Counted from the stretch's first letter, positions 10,012 through 22,413 are shown. The stretch: DNA of 64,000 nt from Dryas octopetala (GCA_963921425.1 OY992832.1:24827489-24891488), one strand, 5' to 3'. The notes: generated by a model from the sequence alone, not told the origin. Program-made: numbers and translations.

Positions 10012-11343
10012 CTAATTATTAGGCGGGTACCCTTGGTTTGACTGATTGAGGTTGGAAAGAACCGGGTAGTATTCAGATGGAGTGTACTCCAAATTGTGGT
10101 TAGCACGCATTTGCCTCTTTGCAATGACTTCAGCCATCTTTTGCTCCCAATACATCTGTTGCCCCTCATTAATTTTGGAGAGGTCTTGGCCCATAATATT
10201 TTGTTCTTCCCATTCTAACTGCCTCTCGATCCTCACCTTTTCTCTTGCTTCATTTGCGGCATCTCTTTCACTCCTTGCACGCTCCCTGTCAAGTCTCGTT
10301 TCTATGAAAACCCTTGAATTTTCATTATAATGATTTACTGCCTCAACCATATGAGTTTGGACGGGCTCGGCTGCCTTGACCCGTTTTGCATGGTTTCTCC
10401 CTGGTGGCCTTGGCCGCGATGAACCTATTGGTTGAAATGGTGGTGGGTTTTCGTCCTCGCCAAGTGGTATGACTGGATCGGACTCCTCATGATTATCATC
10501 AGCGGGAGTGTCGGCATCGTCGGTGACGGGGGTCTCTGGATCACTAAACCGGACAGGAGCATGAACCGCAGCGTACTTTGCACTTTCCTTTATTTATTCC
10601 CAAATGTGCACCCATGGAAACTTAAATCCAGTTTTGTTTCGAAAACCTTCAAGTGTTTGCGTAAACTACAATAATAAAATAAAAATAAAAATATATAAAT
10701 ATGCTTGATAAATAAACAAAACAAAAAATAATAAAACCATTATATAAATATGCTACATTTATAAACAAAACAAAAAAAAAATCATACAAATATATAAATA
10801 TGCTTGATAGATAAACAAAACAAAAAATAATAATATCATTATATAAATATGCTACATTTATAAACAAAACAAAAAATAATCATACAAATATATAAATATG
10901 TTTGATACATAAACAAAACAAAAAATAATAATACCATTATATAAATATGCTTCATTTATAAACAAAACATATAATAATCATGCAAATATATAAACATGCT
11001 TGATAATTTGATAAAACAAAAAATAATCATACAAATATATAAATGCATAAAAACTTACCACATTGGCATCATTTGCACCGCTTGCACGCATTCGCTCGGC
11101 CTCCAATAAGCAAGCATAAAATTTGTTGCAATCACGCGCAATATCTTTGAATCGTGCTTTAACGCCGCCAACCTTACGAATGGTTTCACCCCTTATGTTA
11201 CGTTTGAAAATTTGATAAATTTGTTCTCAAAGCACGTCGGCTCTATTTTAGGCACCAAGACAACCATCGGGAGACCTCTCTAGGTATGCCATCACTAGGG
11301 CTTCATCTTCAGCTACCCCCCAAGCATTTCCTCTAGGAGCCAT
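10012..11343 (-). pseudogene. Harbinger Myb/SANT-like partner protein (broken, one intron)
   Basis: Exon 1 runs from the ATG at 11343 (MAPRGNAWGVAEDEALVMAY) to about 11060 and has the W..ED..L..A pattern and a later F..I..DCNKFYACL segment typical of the SANT-like, NAM-associated proteins of plant Harbinger elements. An AT-rich intron (about 10680-11060) follows. Exon 2 (about 10680-10012) encodes a Pro-rich linker with a KR-rich patch, then a long charged helix (RLDRERARSERDAANEAREK), likely coiled coil, and ends near PPNN. Three in-frame stops interrupt it (two in exon 1, one early in exon 2). The partner normally brings the transposase to the element ends. TATATATA lies about 77 bp upstream at 11420-11428. 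Confidence 0.8.
10680..11045. repeat. AT-rich tandem repeat, ~100-bp period
   Basis: About three and a half copies of a unit containing ATTATATAAATATGC, CATTTATAAACAAAACA and AATATGCTTGATA. It lies in the intron of the Harbinger Myb-like gene. Confidence 0.7.
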
Positions 11344-11998
11344 GACAAAGAAAAAAAAAATTGTGCAAATTTGGTAAACAAAGTTGTAGTTTGTGATGAA
11401 AAACTATGAGTTTTGTATGATATATATACACCCATTTGAGAATATAGCTGTTGGAGGGTTTGGACAATTTTAAACATTTTTTTGAATTTTTTTTAAAAAA
11501 ATTTCGGGTGTTTTTTTTAATTTTTAAATCATTTGTTTAAAAAAAACTAATTGGCTACGATTTGGACCGTTGATAATCAACGGTCCTTTAATCTAGGCCT
11601 TGCAATTTGGTTTGGGTTAAAAAAAAAAAAGGCCCAACGGTCGTTTGTTGCTGGCCGCTCATCACCACGGTCAAGCCATTTGGACCGTTGGTGCATCTCA
11701 CTTTCCTTGCATGCGCTAGTCCTTCACTATCCCAAATAGCTTTGGTATTGTGTCAGTATGGCTGCAAGCAAGTGGGAAGCTTGCTTTCCTTCACGTGGGT
11801 GGGCCCGGCCAGCATTTGGCTCTCAAAAATTTTGGCTCACATCTGTGACCCAGAAGTGGGTTACAATTTGGGTTACATCCCATTTTGGCTCACCTTTTCC
11901 GGCCCGCAGTGAGTGGATGTAATGTGACCCATTTTGGGCTTTTGGGTCACATTTGCCGGTGCATAGTGGTAGGCCATAGGGCCTGCCTTGCCTATTCT

Positions 11999-12239
11999 TT
12001 TGACCCTACTCTTTTGATAGAATATATATAGATATAGGAGGATCATCTTTAGGAATTTCTTTGATAAGAATAAAATATGATTGCATGTGAGTTCAACTCT
12101 CAATGCAATTTAATAATTCGAATAGTCTATTTATTAGGTATTTACTTAATAATATATATATCATCTTTACAAAAAAATTAACTAAATTAAAAATTATTTG
12201 GTCATCTAATTATGATAGAATAAATAAACAAATACAGAA
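11999..12239. other. Short intergenic stretch, no gene seen
   Basis: AT-rich flank to the right of the hAT-like element; only short tandem TA runs are visible. Confidence 0.4.
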
Positions 12240-12335
12240 CAGTTGTTGGGTAGTTCAGTTGGAATGACCGTGAAATTGCCCACTTTCACCCAAGTTTTGA
12301 TCCCCTTCTCCCAAATAAAAAAAATATATATAGAC
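12240..12335 (+). mobile_element. tRNA-derived SINE-like unit
   Basis: TGGGTAGTTCAGTTGG resembles a polymerase III A box and CAAGTTTTGATCCCC a B box, 36 bp apart, and the unit ends in an A-rich tail. It is too diverged to fold as a functional tRNA. Confidence 0.5.
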
Positions 12336-13236
12336 AATCACAAAGCTTTCTATAAACACTAAAATAATCAAGATATATGATAATCCAATGGTCAAACTTT
12401 GCATCTTGTGGAAAAAAAAAAAAATTTACCATCATCATCTTAAACTTTTTTTGGGTGGGGGCCTACAATGCCATTCTCTCAGCCGCCCATTGTGGAACCA
12501 TGGTAGAAGATATTTCCGTGCCAAACTTTGCATAGCATTGTTTTGTTTTTGCACAAAGCAAACTTAAAGCAGCCAATCACTTTATTATCCAAAGAAAAAA
12601 AAAGAAAAGTAACCAATAACTTTAATTTGTGTGAGAGCTAGAGGAAGCACTCACGGCTAAAGTAAGACTGTAAGCATGATTACTTTCCCCTTTATGGAAT
12701 AAAATGATCCCAATTACGATAAAAGATTGAATAAATTTTTCACCCAAAAAAAAGAAGAAGAAAGATTGAATAAATAATCGCCTTAAAAAAATTGGTGTAT
12801 CCAACTAAAACTATTTGGAAATAGATGAAGATGTATTAAATAAAATCACTCTCTAAGGCTTCATTGATCCAGTGTGGGATAATCTCAACACGCCAACACG
12901 TATGGTGTCACTTAAGTCAAATACGTGGATAATTCAGATTAGATGATGCTGAAGCATGTGTGACAATTACGTCTAACATGGTATAAGTGTATAACATGAA
13001 AGGAATTCGAACATTCAACTCAACACCAATAAACAATAGATAAAGGCCCAACACTATATAAATCAATCACTATGAAATAATTTTTTTTTTTAATCGGAAC
13101 TATATAAGACTTTAATTACTTATCTAATGTAGGAAAAATTATTTCTCCTAATGTAGGATACTCTCAAGAAAACCTAGTTAAGATATTAGAAGCATTTTAA
13201 TTAATAAATAATATGTCCATATAATTATATCCATAA
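12336..13236. other. Intergenic, no gene seen
   Basis: AT-rich DNA, no conserved reading frame. 12840-13060 (CCAGTGTGGGATAATCTCAACACG) resembles a stretch in the NIP intron at 32500-32640 (GAGATTCTCTCAACACGCC..CACTTAAACC), so it may be a dispersed repeat. Confidence 0.4.
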
Positions 13237-13934
13237 TGGTGCGTTTGGATGAAGTAGTTTGAAATTACTAAGGAATTCACAAATGACGGAATTTAAAACG
13301 ATGTAATTTAAAATTCTAGAATATGTAAATTCTCTTGTTTGGATAACATGTAAACATAATGGAGTTTACATATGGAATTTATGGTAGTTTTAATTTTTGA
13401 TGCATCAATTCAAAAAAGTGATGGTGATGGTGGCAATAATAAAAATGATGTTTATGGTGAGTTGACCATATTGGTAGGGGTGATGGCCCACAAGCGGTGG
13501 GAGAAATGATGGTGGTTAAAATTGGGGTGTTGACGGCGGTGGTGGTGGTGGTGTTGGAAATGGCGGTGATGGTGGTGGCGGCGGTGACGATGATCGTGAT
13601 GGTGATGGTGATGGTGGTGTTGGTGGCGGCAGTGGCAGCGGGGGTGGCGAGGGTGGTGGTGTTAGTAGTGGTGACGTTGGCGACAGTGGTGGTAGTGTCG
13701 ACATGGTCGACACGACTTATTTTTCTTTTGTAAAAATTAAAATTTTGAAAATGACACCAATTTCGGTGGAATTTAAAGTTAGAATTTACAGCCTTCAAAT
13801 CCCAAGTTTTTTTCCACCTAGAATTTACAAAATTCTGTATTTATTGACCCAAACAAGGAAATTAGAGCATGTAATTTCTTAAATACTGAGTTTTGTTTAA
13901 ATTCCGAGTTTTTTTCCTCCATCCAAACACACCA
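13237..13934. mobile_element. Tourist-like (PIF/Harbinger-type) MITE with internal GGT repeats
   Basis: The ends TGGTGCGTTTGGATG and CATCCAAACACACCA are inverted with one mismatch and flanked by TAA on both sides (13234-13236, 13935-13937). 13497-13713 is an imperfect (GGT/GTGATG)n tract; reading frames in it give only Val/Ala- or Thr/Pro-rich low-complexity text and are not genes. Confidence 0.7.
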
Positions 13935-13937
13935 TAA

Positions 13938-14870
13938 AGGAATATATAAGGTATCCTCAAGAGAGCAGTTAAACTCATGTCATCCACAAATAATTAAAAA
14001 GAATTAGCTTAAAAGAAAAGGATAAAATTGGAAAAGTGTTAATTCTTTATTCTATTACAAATCATTTCATGTTTTCAATTACTAAATTATTTCAAACATT
14101 AGAATGGAAAGTTAAAAGTCATTACATTACTAGATAATCAAGCAATGGAATACAATTCCTATTCCAATTGTAGCATTACGGCCAAACAAACAGGGCCTTA
14201 AGGTCTTCAACGGTAATGGTCTTGATCTCCTAGCTTTTGTTTTATGTTTAATTTCCATGATCTAACAACTATGATCCTATGGGCTAAAGAAATGTTTTAT
14301 GAATGTTTTATGGCATGAGAAATCTGGCTTCTGCTCAAATCTATTCAAAAATCTTGATTTCTAGCTAGGCCACGTACCATTCCGTTCAATAATTTATACC
14401 TTTCCCATTTCAATTAGGAAAACATTTATTTATTTGATCAACGACTGTCATCCATAATATTTGACCCTTATTCTTAAAAATTAGTCATGTGTTTGGTATA
14501 TTATATGACCAATTTCTAATGGAAGTTATAACAGAATTGACGAAAATCCTTAATTGAAACAAATCGTTAATTATAGTTTTTAATTGGATTATAGTAAAAA
14601 CGAGTATAATTACTGAACTAATTAAACTCATTCAAGTATTTAACCTTTTTTCTGCTGAATATATAAAAATGAGTATAATGGGTTAATTTGTGTTTTGGAG
14701 CATAATTTTTTCTTGAAGCAGCAGAGGTGGAAAAATGAATCAAATAGCAACTTCCAGGGGGAAGAGAGTGGAAAAAGTGACGATGGATAAAGGTCAAAAG
14801 ATGGAGGGAGAAGGAAAAAGGGTTGAGTTTTGCTTGGATTGTGAGATCGAAGGAGAGAGAGAAATAGCGT
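13938..14870. other. Intergenic, no gene seen
   Basis: Contains a right-end-like sequence GGCCAAACAAACAGGGCC followed by TTA near 14180-14202, which looks like one end of a Tourist-type MITE; the partner end was not found. Confidence 0.35.
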
Positions 14871-15003
14871 ATTGTGTATTTTTATTTTTAATTATTTTTT
14901 AATAAGTTAACAACATCTAAGGTCTGTTAAGTGGAGGTACAGGTGTCAGCATATTAAATAGGATACATGGAGGAGACTGTTTTGGTGACAGCAGATTTAG
15001 GCT
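14871..15003 (+). repeat. Dispersed repeat, copy 2 (first copy 4671-4835)
   Basis: Same order of conserved blocks as copy 1, lacking its ~35-bp insertion. Confidence 0.65.
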
Positions 15004-15027
15004 CTAGAATGATCATCGAGTTATTCT

Positions 15028-15028
<1 letters not shown>

Positions 15029-15099
<71 letters not shown>
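15029..15099 (+). repeat. (CT)n microsatellite
   Basis: About 35 uninterrupted CT units. Confidence 0.95.
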
Positions 15100-15102
<3 letters not shown>

Positions 15103-15810
15103 TTTGGGGAGAGGGTTGCCTGCAAGATGGCAGCAGAGGAGTGAAGTCGGGGCTGATGGGTTTCTTTACTTTTTCAGTTTTTAGATATTAAAAACATTAC
15201 AATTAATAATGTTAGAGAATTCAAATTTGTATTCCAAATTTAAATTCTAAATAATATGTTATTATTTATATGTGTTTTACTTGTTGTAAAATAAATAAGT
15301 CTTAAAATGAATTATGTATGATTCAATAAAACATTGACATATTATTTTACCCAAAAATAAAGCATTGAGACATATATTATTTGAGATCTAAATTTAAAAT
15401 TCTTAGCATTATTGTTTTAAACTATATATATATATGTAATTAACCCTTAATAATAACTACTACCTATGCATGATATGTGGCAACCAACTAGACCCTTGGA
15501 TCTTAGACCCCAAGACTGAAAAATGTGTTAAAATAATTGTTAAAGTATTTATCCCATACTCTTTTCCTATATATATATATATACACACACTCACTAAAGC
15601 CCAATATAATTAAGGAGTAATTAAGCTAGGCAAAAGTGGTTAATGGGTTGTCAGGACAAAACAAGATATAAAAGAAAGCTATGTGCGTGGGTCGACAAAA
15701 CAGAGGTATATAGCAACTAGCAAATATTAATGTAAGATGACATAAGAGCAATAAGCTAAACACACACAGAGAGAGATCGAGAGAAATCAGCTAGAGAGAG
15801 AGAGAGAGAG

Positions 15811-16655
15811 ATGGAATGGAGAAAATGTTATCTGGACGTGATATTAGTGCCATTGGGGGTTCTGATAAGCATTGGGTATCATGGTTGGCTTTGGTATAAG
15901 GTTCGAATACAACCGCTCACCACCACCATCGGTATAAATGCAACTGGACGACGCTTATGGGTCTCAGCCATGGTTAAGGTATTATTATTATACAGTGACC
16001 TAATTAATTTCCATTCTTATATCGGTCCATATATTAATTTTTTCATGCTTTCATTCAAATTAAGCAGGGAAACATCTATCAATATAGGATAACAACTGCA
16101 TATATATATATATATATATCGGCCACTTGCCAGAGAATTAAGTTTACATGCATGCATGATATTCGATCATATATACTAGTTTCGATCTCCTTTCCACTTT
16201 CTCCATATCGCTTCTTCCTTCTTTGCTCATTTGATAGAGTAGTCTCATCGGACCGTAATTAATTTTTTAGATTACTCTTTAAAGATTATAAATAAATCAT
16301 TTTAGTAATAGTTAAATTTACTGTCTATTTATTTGATAATAATTAAATAATTAAATAATTTTTTGATTTGATTAATTTTTTACAAAAACTCTTCAAAAAC
16401 TTATCTATAAAATGAACGATTTGATCATGAAACTACACTTTGCAATAGACATAAACAAAGAGAAAATAGCTAACCCTGGCAAAAACAAAACAAAAATATA
16501 GCTAACTTTCCTTTTCAATATATAGCTAAATAGCTTCCTTTGTAAGGGAAATCCATTCCTCTTCCATATCATATATACATCGTCACTAATTATGGAACCG
16601 AAATTGTTTAAGTAAGAAGAAACTCAGAGCACCATGCATGCTCATATATAAATAG

Positions 16656-16690
<35 letters not shown>

Positions 16691-17756
16691 TGTAGGTATG
16701 GGAATAAGTACAAGCTATAGGGGCCAAGAAACAGGGGATAAAAGGTACTTAGAAACCTACGTACCCAAGTGGATTGGGGCATGCAGTACTTACATAATGC
16801 CATCTTAATTTAGCAAAATCTATATGTATATATGCCATATTGCGATCTTAATTATCAATTAATGTTGCAATTAATTTTGAAGTTAAATTTATATACAAAT
16901 GTATATAGTAATACGTAGTCTTGAAATTACAAGCAGAAGCCTGAAAAGATACGAATTATTGCTTAATTGGTGGGGCTGGCTTTCTATCAATATTCCATCA
17001 AAAGTTAGCTCAATAATACGTACCACTTCTTTCTTCTTGATGTTGATAGTAAACTTTTAACAGAATCTGTGCATGAATATTGCATGCCGGCCACACAAAT
17101 TAATTTACATCATCTATCGTTATCATGCATGCATCTTTAATTAAATAAAGATATTCGATCATATATCTTAATTAATTATTCATCAATATATAATATTATA
17201 ATTTCATTTATGATCGATGGGTCAGGATATTGAGAAGAAAAACATCCTGGCAGTCCAAAGTCTGAGGAACAATATAATGGGATCAACCTTGATGGCGACG
17301 ACCTCGATCCTTCTGTGTGCTGGGTTGGCAGCAGTGATGAGCAGCACATATAGTGTGAAGAAGCCGCTGAACGACGCCGTTTATGGTGCCCATGGAGAAT
17401 TCATGGTGGCCTTTAAATACGTCACACTCCTCACAGTTTTCGTATTCTCATTTTTCTGCCACACTCTATCCATAAGGTTTCTCAACCAAGTGAGCATCCT
17501 AATTTGTGTCCCAATGGGTGACTTGGAGAGTACATCATGTACAGTGATCACCCAAGAGTATGTGTGTGAGCTTCTGGACAAGGGTTCACTTCTAAACACA
17601 GTGGGAAACAGAATCTTCTATGCAGCACTTCCTCTTGTGCTATGGATCTTTGGGCCAGTCCTGGTTTTCTTGTCTTTTGCCACAATGGTGCCAGTGCTTT
17701 ACAACCTCGACTTTACTACTACTACTACTGCTCATGGGAATAAGGAAATTAATTAA
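15811..17756 (+). CDS. DUF599 family membrane protein (232 aa, 2 exons)
   Basis: Exon 1 is 15811-15978 and exon 2 is 17226-17756; the intron has GT (15979) and AG (17225) ends and falls between codons. The protein begins MEWRKCYLDVILVPLGVLISIGY (membrane segment 1), then YHGWLWYKVRIQP, and exon 2 opens DIEKKNILAVQSLRNNIMGS, the most conserved block of plant DUF599 proteins. Three further hydrophobic segments follow (about residues 76-95, 120-140 and 195-220), so four membrane spans are expected. The length fits the family. The molecular function of DUF599 proteins is not established. A (GA)n run (15793-15810) directly precedes the ATG. The C-terminus has a short poly-Thr run from (ACT)n. Confidence 0.92.
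15979..17225 (+). other. Intron of the DUF599 gene
   Basis: 1247 bp, AT-rich, with an (AT)n tract near 16658-16682. No element ends seen. Confidence 0.8.
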
Positions 17757-18151
17757 ACTACTACTACTACAATCCATCTGTATGTTGTCACCTGGGACTG
17801 TTAGCTTTTTTTTGTTTGGTCTGAAGGGACTGTTAGCTTTAATAATGTCTTTCTTATGTACTAACGTGCAACTTAATTAATTAAAGTAAGGCTTCATTAA
17901 AACGGGCATGTTAATTAATTATTAATTTGATTAGTAGTATGCTAGTATATATGCGCACATGTTAATTAATTAATTGCTTTAATGTGGTGCTTGAGGCTGA
18001 TGAGAAGAAAAGGGACATGAATCTTAGAGGTTTATTGACTTTAGAATCTGGTTTGAGCTTGGCCAAAAAAAATAAGAATCTGGCTTGAGCATACTGGTTT
18101 GGTGGACTTGTGCTATTTGGTTGTAAGTTCACATGGTCCAATAAGAGGTAC
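17757..18151. other. 3' flank of the DUF599 gene
   Basis: AT-rich, probable 3' UTR and spacer up to the Copia remnant; no gene seen. Confidence 0.4.
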
Positions 18152-19965
18152 TTAATTTGGAGGTCTTCTCAGCCACAATGCTTGAGAAGTTGCCAAAGAT
18201 GCTGATACATACTCTGCCTCTGCAGTAGATTGAGCAAAAGTTTGTTGCTTCTTGGATGCCCATGAGAATACACCTTTCCCATAATAGAATGCATAGCTAG
18301 AGGTGCTCTTCAAATCATCTACACTACCTCCCCAATCACTGTCACAAAATCCAAATAACTTTGGCTCAATATCTTTCTCATACATAATGCCAAAATCAAG
18401 TGAACCTTGAATATATCTCAAAACTCTCTTTGCAGTCCCAAGATGAATTTGAGTAGGCTTGTGCATAAACCTTGATAATAAACTAGCAGCATATATAATG
18501 TCTGATCTAGTAGCTGTTAGGTAGAGAAGGCTGCCAACTAAGCTTCTATATATAGTTGCATATGCATCCTTACTTCCATCTTCTTTTTCAAGTCTCTCAT
18601 TGAATACCAAAGGAGTAGCTACTTGATTGCAGCCTCTCATTTTGAATTTTTCGAGAAGAACTTTTCCATATTTCTTTTGAGAAATAAAAGTTCCATTCAC
18701 ACTTTGACATATTCCAATTCCCAGAAAATGATGTATCTCTTTCTTGAGTTGATTGATCAAAATCTTGTTACTTCCAATAAACACTAAATCATCAATATAA
18801 AGAGAGACAATAAGAATATCATTGTTACCTTCAGCCTTTGTATATAGAGTTGGCTCATTTTTGCTTCTTTGAAATCCTTTCTTGATGAAATAGGAATCGA
18901 TTTCTCCATACCATGCTCGAGGTGCTTGTTTCAAGCCATAAAAGCTTTCCTCAACTTATACACTTTCATCTCTTCTCCTTTTTCAACAAAGCCTTGAGGT
19001 TGGTCAACAAAGTCCTCTTTATTCAAGAAAGCAAACTTAACATCTAGTTGATATAATAATTAACCAAACCTTTTGAGCTACTAAGGAGATTAGTGCCCTG
19101 ATTGTATCAAGTCTAGCCACCGGAGCAAAAATCTCATTGTAGTCAATTCCAGGTTGCAGAGAGTACCCTTTTGCTGCAAGTCTTTCTTTATTCCTTTGGA
19201 TAGAACCATCAAGATTAAGCTTTGTTTTAAAGATCCATTTCACTCCAATAATCTCTTTGTCTTCAGGTTTGTCCACCAATTCCTAAGTTAAGTTTTTCTC
19301 AATAACACAGATTTCTTCCTCCATAGCTTTCTTCCAATTAATTAAGCTTCGATCATCCTTAACTGCTTCTTCAAAGTTTTCTGGTTCAATAACACATAAA
19401 TTGCAGCTTGCATAGACATCACTCGAACTCCTCATTTTGATTGGTGTTGAGCTAGGAGTTGAATTTGCATGAGAGTCTGATTGAGGGGTAGCAGTTGGTG
19501 ACCACTGCAGTGGAGTTTATAGCTCAATTCCAGCTTCATTTTCTGAAATTTCTCCAGCTTCCAATTCTGCAGATTGTCCTTGGATTGCCTTTTGTTTCCA
19601 ATCCCAGGAGGCCTTCTCATCAAAGATCACATATCTACATATCACAATCTTCTTTTTTCTTAAGATTATAGAGTCTATAGCCCTTTGTTTGATTGCTATA
19701 ACCCACAAACACACATTTATCACTAGATTCATCAAGTTTTTGTCTCAGCTCCTTTGGAATAAGAGCAAAACAGATACACCCAAACACTCTGAGGTGATTC
19801 ACTGAGGGAATTCGGCTATTCCAGGCTTCAAAAGGTGTCATGCCTTCCACTGCCTTTGTTGGACATCTATTCAGCAGATAAACTGCAGTATGAACTACTT
19901 CTGCCTAAAATAATTGAGGCATTCCTTTTTTATGTAGCATAGTGTTGATGCAAATTTCTGGAAGA
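18152..19965 (-). pseudogene. Ty1/Copia pol remnant (integrase end, reverse transcriptase, RNase H)
   Basis: Leftward order is that of Copia pol. 19965-19635: integrase C-terminal part with HLRVFGCICFALIP and CVFVGYSNQTKGYRLYN. 19279-19037: reverse transcriptase start (GVKWIFKTKLNLDGS, AAKGYSLQPGIDYNEIFAPV). 18934-18152: the palm with SLYIDDLVF, the catalytic double Asp, and then RNase H (GFCDSDWGG, STAEAEY). Frameshifts separate the three parts, a stop lies in the integrase (near 19907), and the reverse transcriptase is shifted near 18940. Gag, protease and both LTRs are absent. The remnant ends on the right at an LTR-like stretch of another element. Confidence 0.9.
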
Positions 19966-20029
19966 TAGATGCAACAACTTAGAAATGATGATCTGGCTGA
20001 TCAGAAGCTTTGCTAGATGATGACGTGAG

Positions 20030-21347
20030 ATCTTCCTGTATGAAAAACAAGATCAAAGGAGAGGGACCGATGTGGCACCAGCCAAACACGCTCCGATGAT
20101 GAAGTCAGTGATATGTATTTGGTGGTGTTTGAATGAAAGTAGGGAAGAACAAGTGATGAACTTGGGAGAATGGGAAGAACAAGGTAATGGTTCTGGATTT
20201 ATTCTCAGCAAGTTGGGTATGCTTTTTGTGAGCTTTTGTGAGTGAGAATTGGTGTAAGTGTTGGCTTTTTGATAGCTAGATCCTGAATTTGTGCATATGA
20301 GTTGGTTTATATAGGCAAAGGAAGTAGTGAGAAGTAAGTTACCTGTATGTGGTTGACTGGTTGAAAAAGATCCACGTGTTCGGTCGTGAACAGTGGCATG
20401 CACAGCTACCCATCTCATTTGCATTCAATGCTGCATTGAATACAAGGATGGAAGATTCAGGTGAAATGCCCTAATAGTCATGAACGTGAGCTGGGAAGTC
20501 TCATCTGTCAGAGGATCCTGTCAGGTGCACTTGAGTATGGCGGTTCGTCCCAACGTGATCTTCCTTGGAATGGCGGTGGGAAGCCGAGCCGACCCGAACA
20601 CATGTCCTCATGCGTAGACATGAAGTCCATGTATGATCGGATCAGACATGGATATTCGAACCGAGCCGATCCGGTAGGTAGTGATCCCTTTAAGTCGTAG
20701 CTGGCTGTGACTAGAGTTTTGAGAAAATGTTCGCCCCAGGGACGAGCCGAACCGAACCGGGATGACCGAGGAAAGATGAACACTCAACCCTTTGGAAGAT
20801 CCTCAGTTCGGGTCGGACTGGGTACGAAGGATTCGTCATGATAATCTGATCCGAGCTGGCAGAGAAAGTGCCGAGCTGCATGATGATGTGGAGGTCCAAG
20901 TTTGACCACTGAAAAGTCAAACACTGAAGTTGGATCTGACCAGCCACGTATCAGTCTATGATTGGTTGTTGGATCGGTGTGGGTTTATCCACAAACAGAA
21001 GTCCCCCAGCTTTCGATCCGAACAGAAAATGATGGATCAGAAGTTGAAGAATGGTGGTCTGCAGAAAATAACATGTCGCCTGATCCGAGCCAAACTGGAT
21101 AGATCTATTTTCCTGAAGATCCGAACAAGTGGTGACTTGTGCTTGGCCAAAATATCTCAAGGATAGGTGAAGGGACGTTTGGTGTCTGCATGGAGGAATG
21201 TAAGGGTCACCTCATTTATAGGTATTTTGAACGTTGACAGGTGGCAAAATCTGGGACTTGAAGCGCCACTTTTGGATGACTGAGATCTGTTTGCATGGGG
21301 GTATAAAAGGGTGTCTTTTCTCTCTTCCCTCTCATTTCTAGTTTTCA

Positions 21348-21432
<85 letters not shown>

Positions 21433-21750
21433 CGAATCCCACCCTCTCTCCGTTGCTTGAGTGGTGGTCCGATCCTGATTCTGATCAGGTACGGTCGTAG
21501 ACGAGGTGGTTCCGAGTGTGTAGGGGGCGGAGAGATTGGGGGTATTTATGTCCGTTCAGACCACTTTGACCAATCTCCCTCCACACTGTTGTGCTAGATC
21601 ACTTGTAGTCTGTTCCTTCAGGGAAAAGCTTTTCTTTATTGATGGTATTATAGCAGAGGAGGTTTGCACACACCCCAACCCTACTTTGTCAATTCACTTT
21701 ACATTTATTATCAAAAAGCTCATTTGTGCCATGAACAAGTAACAATATCA
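20030..21750 (+). mobile_element. LTR-like region with TATA box and (CT)n leader
   Basis: No coding is conserved. A promoter-like arrangement GGGGTATAAAAGGG (TATA at 21302-21308), followed by the CT tract 21350-21431 and a GC-richer segment, is typical of plant Gypsy LTRs. The GC-rich, CpG-poor stretch 20460-21160 would be the upstream half. I could not fix TG/CA ends or a 5-bp duplication, so the borders are approximate. Confidence 0.4.
21350..21431 (+). repeat. (CT)n microsatellite
   Basis: About 41 CT units directly downstream of a TATA-like sequence. Confidence 0.95.
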
Positions 21751-22413
21751 ATTGTTCGTGATTAACACTAATAATATGGTGTTCATAAGAATTTGACAAA
21801 AACTACAGTTTATAAGTCCACAGTTGCAGACTATTTGAGTAAACAAAATTACAGTTTGTAATTCCAATTCCATATCTATGACTTCAAATGACCATGAAGA
21901 TTTACAAAATGTTATGTAAACGTAACCAATTACGGAACAAGTTGTTTATATAACTGAATATCTTCATAATAATCACATAGCAAGCAAGTGATATAAGAAT
22001 GCTTAATCCATCACACCAGAGCGCATCAGCAATGGGGAAGACTGATGCATCGATTTGGGTTGACATGGCCTTGTTGGATAAGATGAGTATGCAAGCCGGA
22101 CTCTATAAATGCTTAACCAAATCTTCAAATGGTACTGAATACATGGGCGTGATAAATGAATTGCTAATGCACACCTTGCCATGAGAATTATGTCATAAAG
22201 CTTCCTTTTCAAAGACCTTTCTACATCCACCAGACCAGGAAAACCCAACAATTAGTTATAGTTTGTTGCTAAGAGCTGATACCATAGTTACCATGGTGGC
22301 CTTGATCATGTCCCAGTTCTTTTTTCCTGTTTCTCACCATTTCCCTCCTCCAATTTCCCCTTCATTTTTGGCAGATTGGGTTGACATATCCAGCACAACA
22401 GTGTGGATATACA
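21751..22413. other. Intergenic, no gene seen
   Basis: Short open frames occur on both strands between 21999 and 22251, but neither has a recognisable domain or splice partners. Confidence 0.4.

Larger units (their letters stand above)
6939..11975. mobile_element. PIF/Harbinger transposon, near full length with three genes
   Basis: The termini GGCCTTCCACTA and (reverse complement of right end) GGCCTACCACTA are inverted; the flanks are TTA (6936-6938) and ATA (11976-11978), consistent with the 3-bp TWA duplication of this superfamily after one mutation. Subterminal GTGACCC repeats occupy both ends (6958-7035 and 11840-11955). All three genes read leftward: Myb/SANT-like (11343-10012), DDE transposase (9566-8211) and a cysteine-rich protein (7809-7387). 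The first two carry stops or frameshifts, the third is open. The element landed in the right subterminal part of the hAT element 5065-11990. Confidence 0.9.
5065..11990. mobile_element. hAT-like element (outer layer of a three-element nest)
   Basis: The left end CAGGGCCGGCCC (5065) and the reverse complement of the right end CAAGGCAGGCCC (11990) form a 12-bp terminal inverted repeat with two mismatches. Both sides are flanked by the identical 8-bp duplication CCTATTCT (5057-5064 and 11991-11998), the length hAT transposases make. Without its two inserts (5161-6305 and 6939-11975) it would be only about 750 bp and non-coding. The right subterminal part (AGGCGACTGCCTACTCGGCC near 6911-6930) is split from its last 12 bases by the Harbinger insertion. 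Confidence 0.8.

Noticed and set aside
12240-12335. Possible tRNA gene
   Set aside because: A and B boxes are recognisable but the arms do not pair into a cloverleaf, and an A-rich tail marks a SINE.
13379-13798. Open frames on both strands (Thr/Val/Pro/Ala-rich)
   Set aside because: They come from an imperfect (GGT)n tract inside a MITE; no domain and all frames are open for compositional reasons.
14040-14202. Complete Tourist-type MITE ending GGCCAAACAAACAGGGCC
   Set aside because: Only one terminus was found; no matching left end nearby.
21999-22251. Overlapping small frames on both strands
   Set aside because: No domain, no splice context, no codon bias that I can see.
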